64,000 nt of DNA from Anisus vortex (Eukaryota; Mollusca; Gastropoda; Planorbidae), in assembly GCA_949126835.1 (NCBI GenBank), contig OX421496.1:19353844-19417843 (forward strand), given 5' to 3'. The notes under the pieces were generated by a model that was not told where the DNA came from, searched no databases, and was given only the letters and a program-made list of their open reading frames with translations. Below, piece after piece: positions 1-11,488 of the stretch. A program made the translations under genes and the position numbers. The first letter of the stretch is position 1. Every line of letters begins with the position of its first letter.

Positions 1-177
1 GTGGAAGAGACTGCTGAAATGACTACTGGGGCCCTTGTGTTGAAATATTGGGAAAAGAAACATTAGATATAAGGAAGACAAAGAAAGGACACCAGCAACT
101 AGTTCTGATGATAAATCAGCCAGAAATATTCCCAGAGTTCCAAACTTACCATATTTATCTCTGAGAGAGGAAGAAAT

Positions 178-226
178 CCCCCCTCCCCCCCCCCCCCCCC
201 CCCCAAAAAAAAAAAAAAAAAAAAAA
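178..226. repeat. poly-C/poly-A homopolymer tract
   Basis: A C-run broken by a single T (178-204) passes directly into 22 A residues (205-226). This is a simple repeat. The A-run could be a retrocopy tail, but I see no retroelement body next to it. The 177 bases before it hold no recognisable feature. Confidence 0.9.
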
Positions 227-1344
227 CCCGGGCCTTCAGCTAGCGCCATTGATTTCACTAACCTACAAGAAGTGCTAGTGCGAGCACTGATGGTTTGGCC
301 ATCGGGTGGAGGGGTGCACTCGTGTCCAGCGAGCATGGCACGAGGGCTATATTTATTAGTGTGTCAAGATGAATACTTAAAAAATAAAAGTGGGAGTGAG
401 AAGAACCAATCAGCAGAATCAACAATGGTCACGTGTCTGCGGCTCATTAAATCAAACGTCGTTATTGGAAGGCAAACAGCGCCGCAGTCAGGCAATAAAT
501 AAATAAATACCTAGAAGAGTTGGCGGGTAAATTCTGAGTAAACTGATGACGCACAAAGTCGATACAGCGGGTGTTGAGGTCTGCTCTAATTCTAGCCTAT
601 TAATGCACATTTAGCACCAGTCATATGTCTAGCCGAAAGTGAAATAATTATCAACATAGGCTACTACTGAATGATTTTGTTATAAACTACACAAAATAAA
701 AAAATCAAACGTTGAGGACTCATAAAAAAATATATTTTCAAAATAAGATTCAATCCAGAGAATCTAAATCGAACCAGTTTGTTTTGCAGCAAATTTGCAG
801 GATATTTTTTTTAGAATGTCCATAATGTGTTTTCATTTAAAGCAAAACAAATCCAGCTAGATTGTCGATGAATGAAGATGTCATGAAAACGAAATAAAGA
901 AATGTAGGGCCTAATATTTTTTATATTTTTTATAAAAATGTTCCCAATTAATTGCTTACAACGTTATAAATTCTGTTTTTTTTTATCTTTTTCAAAGTTT
1001 TTGTTAAAACATTTTTTATTGAGCCACGTGTCTTATCCCTTTCAGCATTGAAACAAAAAAAAACATTCCAAATATGTAACCAGAAAGGTTTAATTGCAAG
1101 CGGCTAGTCTAGATCTAGCGATGAGCTCGAGGCGGAGATTTGAAAGTATGTCCAACTGGATTCGGTGATAAGCCATCCTCCCGCTCGGTTCTCTTTTTTT
1201 TTTGGGAGTGGTATGAGGCGGGGGAGATGAGCAGAGTGATAACCCTCATGATGTGATATTGCCAAGGGATGATGCCGCCAACACACATGAATATTTTAGA
1301 GGTGATATCTGGGTATTTGGCGAGTGTTCTTGACCCGCTACGAC
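227..1344. other. AT-rich spacer, no gene recognised
   Basis: This stretch holds only short chance open frames (the longest is 89 codons, minus strand), T-runs and A-runs. No domain, splice-site pair or repeat family could be recognised. Confidence 0.6.
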
Positions 1345-1442
1345 ATTTTATATAATGGCAGGATGGTTTTAAGCTGGATAACAAAACAACTGCATTATAT
1401 AATGGCAGGATGGTTTTTTAAGCTGGATAACAAAACAACTGC
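1345..1442. repeat. two-copy direct duplication, about 48 bp
   Basis: A block running from ATATAATGGCAGGATGG to GATAACAAAACAACTGC occurs twice in tandem. The second copy differs mainly by two extra T residues in a T-run. It is a local tandem duplication of a kind that could seed a longer array. Confidence 0.85.
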
Positions 1443-1566
1443 ATCATCGTGTTATTGGAAGAATAAAAAATGCGATGTTGTTTTTTCTATTATCGGTAAA
1501 GGTTGTAGTGGGTGCTTTAGATATATAAAATCGTATCAAAACAACAACGAAACAATAATCAAAGTG

Positions 1567-1579
1567 TATAACACCATCT
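1567..1579. repeat. SINE target-site duplication, left copy
   Basis: TATAACACCATCT occurs here and again at 2422-2434. The two copies flank the SINE and the minisatellite inside it exactly, as expected for LINE-mediated insertion. Confidence 0.85.
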
Positions 1580-2421
1580 AGGGGGCACGTGGCCTTGCGG
1601 CAGCGTGTTCGGCTGGCGTACCAAAGGTCCTGGGTACGAATCCTGGTGCAGGCTAGGATTTTTCCCGGGTCTGGATGATGTTCCTGGGTCTGGATGATGT
1701 TCCTGGGTCTGGATGATGTTCCTGGGTCTGGATGATGTTCCTGGGTCTGGATGATGTTCCTGGGTCTGGATGATGTTCCTGGGTCTGGATGATGTTCCTG
1801 GGTCTGGATGATGTTCCTGGGTCTGGATGATGTTCCTGGGTCTGGATGATGTTCCTGGGTCTGGATGATGTTCCCGGGTCTGGATGATGTTCCCGGGTCT
1901 GGATGATGTTCCCGGGTCTGGATGATGTTCCCGGGTCTGGATGATGTTCCTGGGTCTGGATGATGTTCCTGGGTCTGGATGATGTTCCTGGGTCTGGATG
2001 ATGTTCCTGGGTCTGGATGATGTTCCTGGGTCTGGATGATGTTCCTGGGTCTGGATGATGTTCCTGGGTCTGGATGATGTTCCTGGGTCTGGATGATGTT
2101 CCTGGGTCTGGATGATGTTCCTGGGTCTGGATGATGTTCCTGGGTCTGGATGATGTTCCTGGGTCTGGATGATGTTCCTGGGTCTGGATGATGTTCCTGG
2201 GTCTGGATGATGTTCCTGGGTCTGGATGATGTTCCTGGGTCTGGATGATGTTCCTGGGTCTACCCAGCTCTGATGGGGTACCTGACGATAGTTGGGGTCA
2301 AGTAAAGGCGGCTGTGCATAGTGCTGGCCACACAATCACCTAGTATGCCGTTGCCACAGAAACTGGTGAACGCTGCTTCACCGGCCCTATGGATCAATTC
2401 GGTCCGACGGAATACTTTACT
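1580..2421 (+). mobile_element. tRNA-derived SINE expanded by an internal minisatellite
   Basis: The head (1580-1660) is tRNA-like, with an A-box region near GTGGCCTTGCGGCAG and a B box in GGGTACGAATCC. The body (2260-2421) contains CTACCCAGCTCTGATGGG, a GTGCTGGCCACACAATC core and GAAACTGGTGAACGCTGC. The same head and body are found at 45347-45569 and about 60193-60464 without the array. A perfect 13-bp duplication, TATAACACCATCT, flanks the whole unit including the array, so the array lies inside one SINE insertion. Head-body order and duplication are seen directly; the retrotransposition mechanism is inferred from known SINE biology. Confidence 0.85.
1661..2259. repeat. 19-bp minisatellite inside a SINE (about 31 copies)
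   Basis: The monomer is GGGTCTGGATGATGTTCCT. Nineteen is not a multiple of three, so the same peptide with a 19-residue period is read in all three minus frames and a 258-codon open frame results. A block near 1872-1935 has TTCCC in place of TTCCT. The monomer matches the SINE linker between the B box and the CTACCCAGCTCTG body, which is single-copy in the SINE near 60.3 kb. Confidence 0.95.
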
Positions 2422-2434
2422 TATAACACCATCT

Positions 2435-3219
2435 CCATTATATATTGAGCAGATTCAAAAGCAGGTTTGTTTATATTTAGTCTCAACGCGGTGGAAGACG
2501 GCAGAAGAGATTTTTTTAAATATCTTTATTCCCAGGATCAAACAGTCACAATACAACAACAAAACTTTTACGGAGTTTATTTCTCTTCACGTGCAGATTG
2601 ACATCAAAGACTTTATACACCAATAGTGGCCGACGGAAATCCAGACAAGAAATCGTACTCACTCACGCGCTCACGCACGCACAGACCAAACAGCGGTTGG
2701 TAAATAGTAGAGGAGATAGAAAGCTGTCATTCAGTTGAGCTTTCAGTTTTCTTGTATACGTTTTCGATATTATTATTTTTTTTAAAGAATCAAAGAACTG
2801 TTATGGCTTCTAGTGGCGTAGACAACCGAATCTATTGATTCTACAAGGGTGGACGGGACACTCTCAAACAAACTTGTGCTTGTGTTTGTTGTAAGTCTGG
2901 GATTGTCCAGAGACACTTGAATCTATTGACTACTGGGTACTTTTTGTTGGGGAGGGAGTGGGGAGAAATGTGCTCGTGTAGACCATCACGAATGTAACGT
3001 TTGAACACATACACATACTCAAATACACATATACACGAACACTTACACTACACACAATGAAAAGGCTTAGTACAGGAATGTAGTTAAACGTATTTTCGTC
3101 ATTCTTAGTTACAATTTAGTATTTAAAAAATGTAGATTTTTATTATTGTTGTATTCTATTATACAGAATACAAAATACATTTATACAACTATATACCGAG
3201 TAAAATTAAGAGAGGGGGT
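2435..3219. other. AT-rich spacer, no gene recognised
   Basis: It contains a CA-rich stretch (about 3003-3057) and a CACGC-rich patch near 2660-2690. No gene or repeat family is recognised. Confidence 0.6.
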
Positions 3220-3298
3220 ATGCATAGATAGATACACTGATATATAATACGTATTTTTCTATGCATAGATAGATACATTTTAATATATAACACGTAGG
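3220..3298. repeat. two-copy direct repeat
   Basis: ATGCATAGATAGATACA followed by a similar ATATAATACGTA-like tail occurs twice within 80 bases. This is a small diverged tandem duplication. Confidence 0.7.
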
Positions 3299-4102
3299 CT
3301 ATTACAAAAAATCAATTATTCCTAAAGAAAATTTTCCTAACCTTAACTGATGAACCCAAGTTTACTCTAGAATTCTATGATAATAAAGTAAATAATTTGA
3401 AATATTGCCTTGAAACTAAAATTGCCAAGTCCCAACTACCTACTATCCATTATTTACATTGGTAATTAATATTTTATCGATGTACAAAGTCTATGCAGGT
3501 TACATGCCTACGCATGTTGTGTTCGATATATGTAATTCTTTTAATATGTATCTGTTCCTTCAAAGTAACATTAGTATCGATATTATCAAGTCAACGTTTT
3601 GTCTCTTTTCATTATGTTTTTTTTAGCAAGAACACAGTTGTATTATCCCCATATTTCACACACATAGGCTGGGAAAGTAATCGATTACTCACAATGCCGT
3701 GCATTTATTTACCACCTGTTCCGCTACACTGTGCTTCTTACAAGCCGTTGTAACAATACAAAAGGTGTTGTTCCTTGAATAGGTAACCTTATATTAAGGA
3801 CAATGGTGCCACACGGTGTACTATTCAACAGGGTGTTCATCTATAGTGTTGTGGCTACACCATCTTCTTATGCGAAATGTGTGGGCTACCCAGACGGTTG
3901 CTACACATGTGCAGTACTGATACTATGGACGTTTTAGGTGGGCGCATGTATGTAGGCTCTTCTCGAGACAGCCAATGAATGCCAAAAACAGGCGGAGTTC
4001 AACGAGTCGCAGTGCTACAACTTTGCTACAAGCCTAACAAGCCAGTATCATAAAACGAGCTCCAGTGCGAGAGATACCAGCTTTACATTAATAACGGTAA
4101 TT
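3299..4102. other. AT-rich spacer, no gene recognised
   Basis: Only short chance open frames are present (86 codons at 3493-3753, plus strand). Nothing else could be recognised. Confidence 0.6.
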
Positions 4103-4222
4103 GGCTGGGTGGGTGGAGGGGGGGGGGGTCTGGAATAGTGGAGAGGGTTGAGGGTGGGGGGGGGGGAGATCTGGAATGGTGGAAAGGTTTGGGGGAAGGT
4201 GGGGGGAAGGTGGGGGGTAGAG
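4103..4222. repeat. G-rich low-complexity tract
   Basis: Several runs of 5 to 11 G are separated by short A/T-containing words such as TCTGGAATGGTGG, partly repeated. A second G-rich patch lies at about 4365-4411. G-quadruplex formation is possible but is an inference. Open frames on the minus strand here are proline-rich artefacts. Confidence 0.8.
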
Positions 4223-4411
4223 AGATGGATGTCCACATTAGAGGCTTTGTACAGATGTTGGTCGAAAAAAACAACCGACAATTGTAAACACGTCTAGTCC
4301 GGAGATTGTTTGCACGGCCTTGCGACTGATTCGCTGACCACTGAAGATGGACCTTTGTTTTTAAGGGTGGAGGTGGTGGTGGGGTGTAGGGGAGGGGGGG
4401 GAGAGGATATA

Positions 4412-5083
4412 GTTATATTTAAACTGATAACAATAGTAACCACTAGGAAAGCCTGAAGTGAATAAAGCAATTAACGGCAGTCTCGCATGAGACGCTGACG
4501 GATTTGACAGCCAAGGGAGAGAAGTGGGGAAGGGGAAGTAATTCAGGCTGGAAGTTAGAGCCGCCATTAAAGAGGAAAACATAATCCTCGGCTTGTAGAA
4601 TAAAACAACAATAGATATCTAGACTATCTCCCCTTGAAGGTGTCAATTTACATTCTTTCCACATTAAGAAGCAGGACAAAACATTTTCTCTTTGTTTTTA
4701 ATATAAAGCTCATCTTTTCATCTTTTTCTTATAGTCTCAATATCAATATCAAGGCGTTGTTTACTTTTCTCGCAGGGCGAATGGGAGGGGGGGGGGGGGT
4801 CGTTCTTAAAAAGCAGGACGCGAAACAATTTTTCTGAATATCAATGAGAAAAAAGAATAGTCGCTAATCATTAATTATTTTAATTTGATTGGAAAAGTCC
4901 GCGAAAGTTTGGTATCCCCGATTCTGACCCGTGTTTTGATGAGTTTTGTTTTTCTATATAATCCTACATATATATTGTGTGTTCAACAACTGAAGGCTCG
5001 TCAATGTATATGCAGGTGAAATGTATGTCTGACGTGATCCGTTTCTTATAAATTAATCACCAGAACAGAATCATAGTCATTTA
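4412..5083. other. AT-rich spacer, no gene recognised
   Basis: It contains a G-run near 4787-4799 and no recognisable gene. Confidence 0.55.
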
Positions 5084-5091
5084 CATTAGGC

Positions 5092-5429
5092 CAGGGGTAT
5101 CAAACTCGGAGGAAGGCAGCTGGCATTTTATCACTTGAGAGATGTGTCAAGGGCCGCATTCCCCCCCCCCCCACCCAACAACTCGACTTTAGTAAACACA
5201 AAAAAAACTTCATACATCTTAACTCATTTTACTACTTATCAATAATAATATGTATGTTACGCATATAAAATTAACAATAAAAATGTTATGTGTTTTAGTA
5301 CTAATACTAGGTAACTGTCGGAATTTCTCGAATAGTAACCTACAATTTTTTGGTAAGCTTACTGGCGATCCGCAAAAATTCACTTGGTGGGCCGCATGCG
5401 TCCCGCGGGCCGCGTGTTTGAGACCCCTC
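5092..5429. mobile_element. non-autonomous hAT-like element (338 bp)
   Basis: The left end is CAGGGGTATCAAACTCG and the right end is GTGTTTGAGACCCCTC, an imperfect terminal inverted repeat. The flanks CATTAGGC (5084-5091) and CATTAGAC (5430-5437) match at 7 of 8 bases, which fits the 8-bp target duplication of hAT elements. GGGCCGCAT-like words lie inside both ends. The interior is AT-rich without coding capacity. It is distinct from the two other hAT families in this window. Confidence 0.8.
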
Positions 5430-5437
5430 CATTAGAC

Positions 5438-7204
5438 ATTCATTTTATTGTTTCAATGTATGCAAGAATTCCGTTGCCCTCTCCGTGCTGTAGCCTCTGT
5501 ACAGATGTTGGTGTATAGATTTATTTACACTGGGCTCGAGGCTCTGACATATTTCTGACAGCTTGAAACAAATATGTCGCTACAGACTCCCAAAAATGTA
5601 TGTGGGCACGTAAGAATAAACCTCCCCATCCCCTCCCCACCGGCCCAAATCACGAAAGTCAGTTGAAAGACAACAATTTCAAATTGGCCAGGACAGTGTC
5701 AGTGTGAATTCCTCAAAGTTCTCCACCTTATTATCCAAAGTAATTTCCCGCTGTTAACTATGGTTAACTCGTTTATTCTTTTCTCTCTCTCTCAAACTAT
5801 TTCATTCTCCCTAAGGTGGCCGCACAGGTCACCCCTCTCCCCTCCAGCTGACCCCAAAAGGTCACACAGGGTAAGAAGAACACTTCTTCCTGAATATACA
5901 GATAACATTAAACCAGGTATGAAACCTGTGTGTGTAAAACACCATTAGATTCGAGAGAGTTGGACTTTAACAATTTGCCAGATGTAAACTATAGGACGGG
6001 GGAATTGGAAAGGGGGGGTAGTGGTGGATGTCGAGTGCTTAATACCCCCCCCCTCCCTCTTTCCATAACGCAACCTCCTGCCATCACAATCCCCTGGTTT
6101 ATTATTTAGGATAAAAGTAGCAAGCAGATTTGGTGAATCTCGGAGGAATTCTCTCCTCTCCCCCCCTCCCTTTACGCTCGGCAACACAGCAGACGTCAAA
6201 GTTGGCAAAGAAAAAGAAGGTCAAACGTTGCGATTCTGTGGAATTCGCTCCCGCCGACCTATCCAGCAGACAACACAGACCCGGGTTTGCTTTGAATAAC
6301 CTTAACGCGGAGGATACATTTAGCCGATTCTTTTTTTTTTTTTTTTTATGTTTTTGTTTTTGAGCGAGATTTGTATCTTTGAGATGACAGTGATATAAGG
6401 AGCCGGGTGCCGAGGGTTTTGGGGGATGAGCCGAGGGGATGGTGTCTGATACTCTCGAAAACCTCAAAGGTATGGATATCAAAGTACTTGAACAATCATG
6501 TCTCCTCAACGGGCGTTGATGGAACCAGGCGTATGACCATACCCATGACTCATGGATGTGGAAATAGAATATATTCTATTGAAAAGTAGGCCTATTGACC
6601 TATTGGTTAGCAACAAAACACACACACAGAGCAATGACGATTGTAAATTAAGTAACGCAAAGGCGTGGTAAGATTAAAAGTGTTGATCAAATAAACGCTC
6701 GCCAAATTACAAATAAACGTTCAAGGAGATTAATAAACACTATGGCACCAAAAAAAAAACGAGAGCTGATCGCAATATGGTACTCACCTGTAGGGCGAAT
6801 AGCTAACAACTCACTTATCCGTGGCGGTTTGCCGTGTAAATAGTTCTATGAAGATCACCCGCGCACACAAAAAAACGTAAGTGCCAATGCAGACAACAGC
6901 ACGGCATTAACACATTTCCACACACACAAAAAAAGAACCACTTGAATGATTCTCCAAGCATCCAGTTTCTTGTTCGCAAAGGGGGAGATAGTTTGAATCT
7001 CATGCGACTGAATTTCAGTGTTTACGAGTCTTATGGTTATCTCCCTGGAAAAAAATCAGATGAAAAGAAGAAGAAGAGGGGGGGGGGTTATAAATAGAAA
7101 TAGACGACCAGCTGATGAAACAAAGGAACATGCAGCACTGAGCATTGTTTGTTAGCGAGCGACACCCTCCCCTCTCTCACTCTCTCGCTTGACAAAAAGT
7201 AAAC
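5438..7204. other. spacer, no gene recognised
   Basis: It contains G/C runs (about 6010-6055), a T-run (6331-6348), a G-run near 7080 and short open frames up to 135 codons with low-complexity translations. At 5823-5865 two AGGTCA hexamers and a TGACCC lie close together, but I see no promoter or gene to attach them to. Confidence 0.5.
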
Positions 7205-7266
7205 TGACCTGCCTAGCTTCGGTCATCGAATGACCTTCACGCGAGTTGTAAAGTTTGAGCTGACCT
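7205..7266. promoter_or_regulatory. cluster of AGGTCA-type half-sites
   Basis: TGACCT occurs at 7205-7210, 7231-7236 and 7261-7266, and an inverted GGTCA at 7221-7225. These are nuclear-receptor half-site sequences. Clustering within 62 bases is seen directly; a regulatory role is only inferred, and no gene lies nearby. Confidence 0.2.
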
Positions 7267-8039
7267 GTCACCGAGTGCTCCGTCATACAGAGGCGGTTGA
7301 ATGTAAAGCTCATAGGTTGTATGGATAGACTAGACGTGTGTATTTAGAGAAATACTGAGAAGGGCTACTTTAAACATACAGGGATAGTTATTACATAAAA
7401 TCATTTATTTTATACACACAAGGTTAGCTCATACACACAATAATAGTTAATACTTACATTATACAGAAAATGTTTAAAGGATAGATTATACACGTGTATA
7501 ATTACACAGAGACATAAGTTTAGATAAAGATATGTCACGTGGCCTAATTAAGAAGAAAACAAAACTGTAATGGGACGCTGTGGTTTAGTAAAAGACCTTT
7601 AGATTACCACTACGACGGTCTCGGTCCTGGATGTCTGTATATCAGGGTTCTTGTTTTAAAGTCATAAAACATTTTCTTTTCTCAAACTTTAACACAAACT
7701 TGACAAACTAATTTATAGCGCTATGTGTGAAATGTGCTTAAATGTCTACGTCGTGTATGCAGGTAGTTGAGAGAAAAAAGTGACAATATTTGCGGGTGTT
7801 TTTTTTTAGTAACTATAGATCTAGGATAATTTTAGAAAACAAACAACAAAAAACAACAAAAAAAAAAAAAAAACATGTTTGGTACTTGAGAACTTTTAAC
7901 TTAATTACACAGTTATTCACTTTCAATAATGATAATATTTTTACGCTACAGAATATTGTAAAGGTAAAATAAAGCCACGTGTCTTTAAATGAACGAATAT
8001 GATTCGCAATAGGCACAGACATTCTACTTTATATAGATA
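7267..8039. other. AT-rich spacer, no gene recognised
   Basis: It contains an A-run at about 7857-7873 and only short chance open frames. Confidence 0.55.
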
Positions 8040-8166
8040 CTAGCTAAAGTACCCGGCGTTGCACGGATAAAGCCTACATTTTCATATTAAAAACAAACAA
8101 AGGAGAATCGAACCCACGCCGCCCGGGTGCCAGGCGGGTATTCTAGACACTATACTACGGAGCACA
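8040..8166 (-). mobile_element. tRNA-derived SINE fragment, tRNA-Asp-like head
   Basis: Read on the minus strand, the part from about 8164 down to 8099 resembles a tRNA: AGTATAGTGTCTAGAATA in the A-box region, a CCTGGCAC anticodon-loop-like stretch, and the B-box-like GGGTTCGATTCTCC. The arrangement resembles tRNA-Asp with mutations that break the anticodon stem, so it is not a functional tRNA. It is followed (plus strand 8048-8070) by a tail containing GTACCCGGCGTTGCACGG, which I take to be a shared LINE/SINE tail. The tail assignment is from memory and unverified. Confidence 0.55.
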
Positions 8167-8257
8167 GGTCGTGGGTGAACTAATAAATCGCGATAATTAA
8201 TAGGCCTTTAAGGCAATCAGGTCACATGTCTTGATAGAAATTGACGCAATCATCCAA

Positions 8258-8272
8258 TATATATATATATAT
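8258..8272. repeat. AT dinucleotide microsatellite
   Basis: A short run of AT repeats. A similar run occurs near 59407-59424. Confidence 0.85.
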
Positions 8273-10399
8273 GCACATAGATATAGGCTACATATGTATT
8301 TTAGGGTATGCAAAAGAGCTTCACTTTTGACTTAGTTAGAAATATTAATAGCACTACAATAAGATCTATAAACTATAAAGGAATGCGATAAGTAGTTGGA
8401 ATAGACTAGAGGTGGTACTAAAGTGAACACTCAAAACAAATTTAGAGCTTCTTGGATCTATACAAGGTTAACACATTACATTATTATGATATTCCCTAAA
8501 TATGTAGATTCCTTATAGCAGGGGTCGGCAACCTTTTGCTTATAGTGTGCCAAATTAGGGTTTCTAAATCATTCAGCGTGCTAACAGCGTGAAAGTCAAA
8601 CTGCTCAATTATACTATTTTTATAGGACCATTTATTTAGTGCCATGGAGGAGTCTTAATTAGGTGTGACCTTTTAAACTGTAATGTTCGTGAACTTCCTG
8701 TTCTATTGTTAAACTAATAAACAAAAAACGCATGCTTTTGCTGGTGTTTGACAATTGATTTCAACCTCGACGGCCAGTTCTAGTCTTTTAGAATTATACA
8801 AAGGTTACAATATTAGTTATGAGGAATCCGTTTTTAACATCAAAAGTGAGTAGGCGATAATTAATACTCAAGTGTCAGTCGCGTGAGGTAAAATGTTTAT
8901 TTGTTTACAAAATAAATGAGTCAAGAGTTGCGTTTTCTTGGTTATTGAAAAACAAAATGCGTAAATTCATAAAAACGAATAACAATAATTCTTTTCAAAT
9001 CTTTTGCATTAAGCAATAAGTTTGATATTTTAAAAAGGTGATTTTTCACTTCTGACTTCCACAATACATTTTTTTATTTTGTAAACATCTTTTGGAAATG
9101 AAATAAATTTTAATCCCCAACAAATTTGAGTACAACCAGTAAAGTAGCACACAGACATTGTTTCGAAGAAAATGATCCAATAAGAACGGAAATGTTATTG
9201 CATGTGACCTTTTATGCATGCATACACGTTAATACTTGTCCATAGGCAAGACCAAGAATTAAAGAAAAGGAAAGTTATAGAGATAATTATTTAAACGTTG
9301 TATATCTAATAACAAATTAACCTGTTTGTTATTACCATCTTTTTTTAATCCACTCATAGCTAATACACAATTTCATTTCTCAACTTACCGGTAAATGTAT
9401 TACAGTAAGTAAACATTAGTTGTCAAGATACAATTCAAGTAGTAGCTAAAATTCTTTATAGTTAGACCTCTTTTTTTTTTTTTATTACATTTTGATCTCA
9501 GTTTAAATGAGATGTTCTTTTTTTTTTTTTTCAAATATGTTTATTCAAGATTTTACATGTACAATCTCATATATTTTACAATGAAGAAAAGAGGATAGAA
9601 GAACAGTACATACATAGTTAAGGGGATAGAAGACAAAATAATTTACGAGACAAAAGTTTTCTAACTTAAAATTTAAATTCCTTCATTCTTCTTTATAGTA
9701 AGACCTCAGCATAACTGAGATTTCTGATGACTAATGAACACATTTAAAAATAGATACGTAGTAATCATACACACTGGGTAGTAAATGTATTGTTTAAAAA
9801 TGTACATATGAACTATTTAGTCATATAATATTTATATAATTTTCAACTATCTCTAATAGTTTGCTCATTTGAAAGTATACATTGTAAGCCATTAGGAACC
9901 AATATAAAAAAAAAGAAACATATTAATATTAGAAATAATAACGTATTGAAAACGGGTTAATTATCTCCCTTTAATTAAATTCTTCAATATTGATGCTAGT
10001 GATGCCAAACGAGTTAATTTTTAAAAAATATAGTCTAACTAGTGTTGCTTTTAAATTATTATTTCTTTATACAAATTCAGCATTTTGCTAATATTTTAAG
10101 GTGTAATTAGATGAATAAAATAAATTTACGTTAAAATAAACATTTTCTGCATTAATAAAGTCAATCTAAGGATTTTTTTTTAAACATTAATAATTACAAC
10201 AATTTTGAATAATTACATAATATAATGCTATTATTTAAGCCTGCTATATTTATTACAATAATGAAACAAATTTGTTTTAGAAATAATTATATTTATGTTT
10301 AATTAAGAGAGATGAGCATAAAATCTCTTTTAAATGTAATTAGCTTGTATCTATTAATGAGCTCCTTTACCTTGAATGCTCTTCGCTAATTGTTGAATT

Positions 10400-11350
10400 T
10401 CAGGGACGTTTTTAGCCACTACTGATTGGTCAAGTTTAAGTGACTTCTTGGCATGCTCAAAACAGCTTTCATGAGCGATAAAATATGTTCACTAGTGTAA
10501 ATTTAACCAAAAGCTGGGAGTAGAGCGAATGCCTTGCAGTTGACAACATACGACTTTCCTAAGCAGCTATTCCTTTCAGATTTTCCCGCAAATCGTCACA
10601 TTTCGATGCCCATTTTTCCGATTTTTTAAATAAAAAAAAAATTAAAAAAATTCCAATATCCGTCCACTATAAAAAGATCCAGATCTAAGTAGTTTGTTAT
10701 AAGATCAAGCCAGTAAGGCTTATTAATGTGGTATAGAAACACGAGTCCGTGAATTTGAAAGTCTTGTCTTTGTTTAGAAAACCCAGCATAGAATGCATCA
10801 ATTTACTTCTGAAAACGCTCGCCCATCTTAATTTGCCTTAAATGAGGGAAAGAGTTAAATATTTTAATATAACTAGTGTACTTCTGAAAACGCTCACCCA
10901 TCTTAATTAATTTGCCTTAAATTAGAAAAAGAGTTAAATTTTTTGAAAATGATTTCGTGGCAAGATATGTCCAGTTTAAATGCAAATCCATTTTCGACCC
11001 CGTCCTTGTAAATGCGAGTTTAACTCACTGAACTGTGTCACCTTGTCATTCAGAAACATCGATTTCAACAGTCAATTCTCCGCATTCAATATCGGAATTT
11101 TTTTTATCAAGATACACCTGAATTGCTTCCAGACAAGAAACGAATCTATCCAAGACTTTACCTATACTCCGTATAACGTTCTTCTAGATGAGACTTAAGA
11201 AACTATAAAATGGTCCATCTTAACAATAGATTCAATCACAGATCGCAAGTCCAACGATGAGAGCTTTGCATACGGTACAAACACTCCTGAACTAAAACAG
11301 TCGACGTCCAGTGTGATTTCCTTGTGATTGCCACCAATTAATTACACTGA
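10400..11350 (-). pseudogene. degenerate hAT transposase (Charlie/GTF2IRD2-like)
   Basis: Minus-strand translation in changing frames gives fragments in the order expected for a hAT transposase of the class domesticated in GTF2IRD2-type proteins. VLDRFVSCLEAIQVYLDKK (about 11099-11160) comes first, then LNDKVTQFSELNSHLQGRGR (about 10995-11056), then a C-terminal dimerisation-like IYTSEHILSLMK (about 10463-10510). The first two fragments are in different frames and a stop precedes the third, so the gene is dead. An internal 75-80-bp tandem duplication (about 10807-10940) adds damage. The family call rests on motif memory, not a search. Confidence 0.7.
10807..10940. repeat. tandem duplication inside the hAT relic
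   Basis: A block starting CTTCTGAAAACGCTCGCCCA is followed by a diverged second copy starting CTTCTGAAAACGCTCACCCA. Both continue into a TTAATTTGCCTTAAAT-like stretch and GAGTTAAAT. The duplication post-dates loss of coding function. Confidence 0.8.
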
Positions 11351-11488
11351 CGTACGTTGTTTTGACTTGCATTAAAAAATCATCTTTGAGGTCTCTCGCG
11401 ATCCACTGAAAATCGTTCTGCGTGCCAAGTCGGACAGTCTGGCACGCTTTGGCACGCGTTCCTTAGGTTGCCGATCCCTGCCTTTTAC

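Larger units (their letters stand above)
8519..11480. mobile_element. hAT transposon relic, family with CAGGGGTCGGCAACC ends
   Basis: The left end CAGGGGTCGGCAACCT is mirrored by AGGTTGCCGATCCCTG at the right end. The flanks CCTTATAG (8511-8518) and CCTTTTAC (11481-11488) match at 6 of 8 bases, a decayed 8-bp hAT duplication. Subterminal GGCACGC and TTCAGCGTGC words recur in three short elements at 22586, 51567 and 53690, so this is probably their longer relative. The interior carries a broken transposase on the minus strand (about 10400-11350); the left 1.8 kb is AT-rich and unrecognised. Confidence 0.85.

Noticed and set aside
1559..2335. Proline/histidine-rich 258-codon minus-strand frame
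   Set aside because: It is the 19-bp array inside a SINE, with the SINE translated at both ends.
5823..5875. Mini-exon with acceptor CCCCTCCAG and donor GGTAAGAA
   Set aside because: The enclosed segment is only about 22 bases and has no partner exons.
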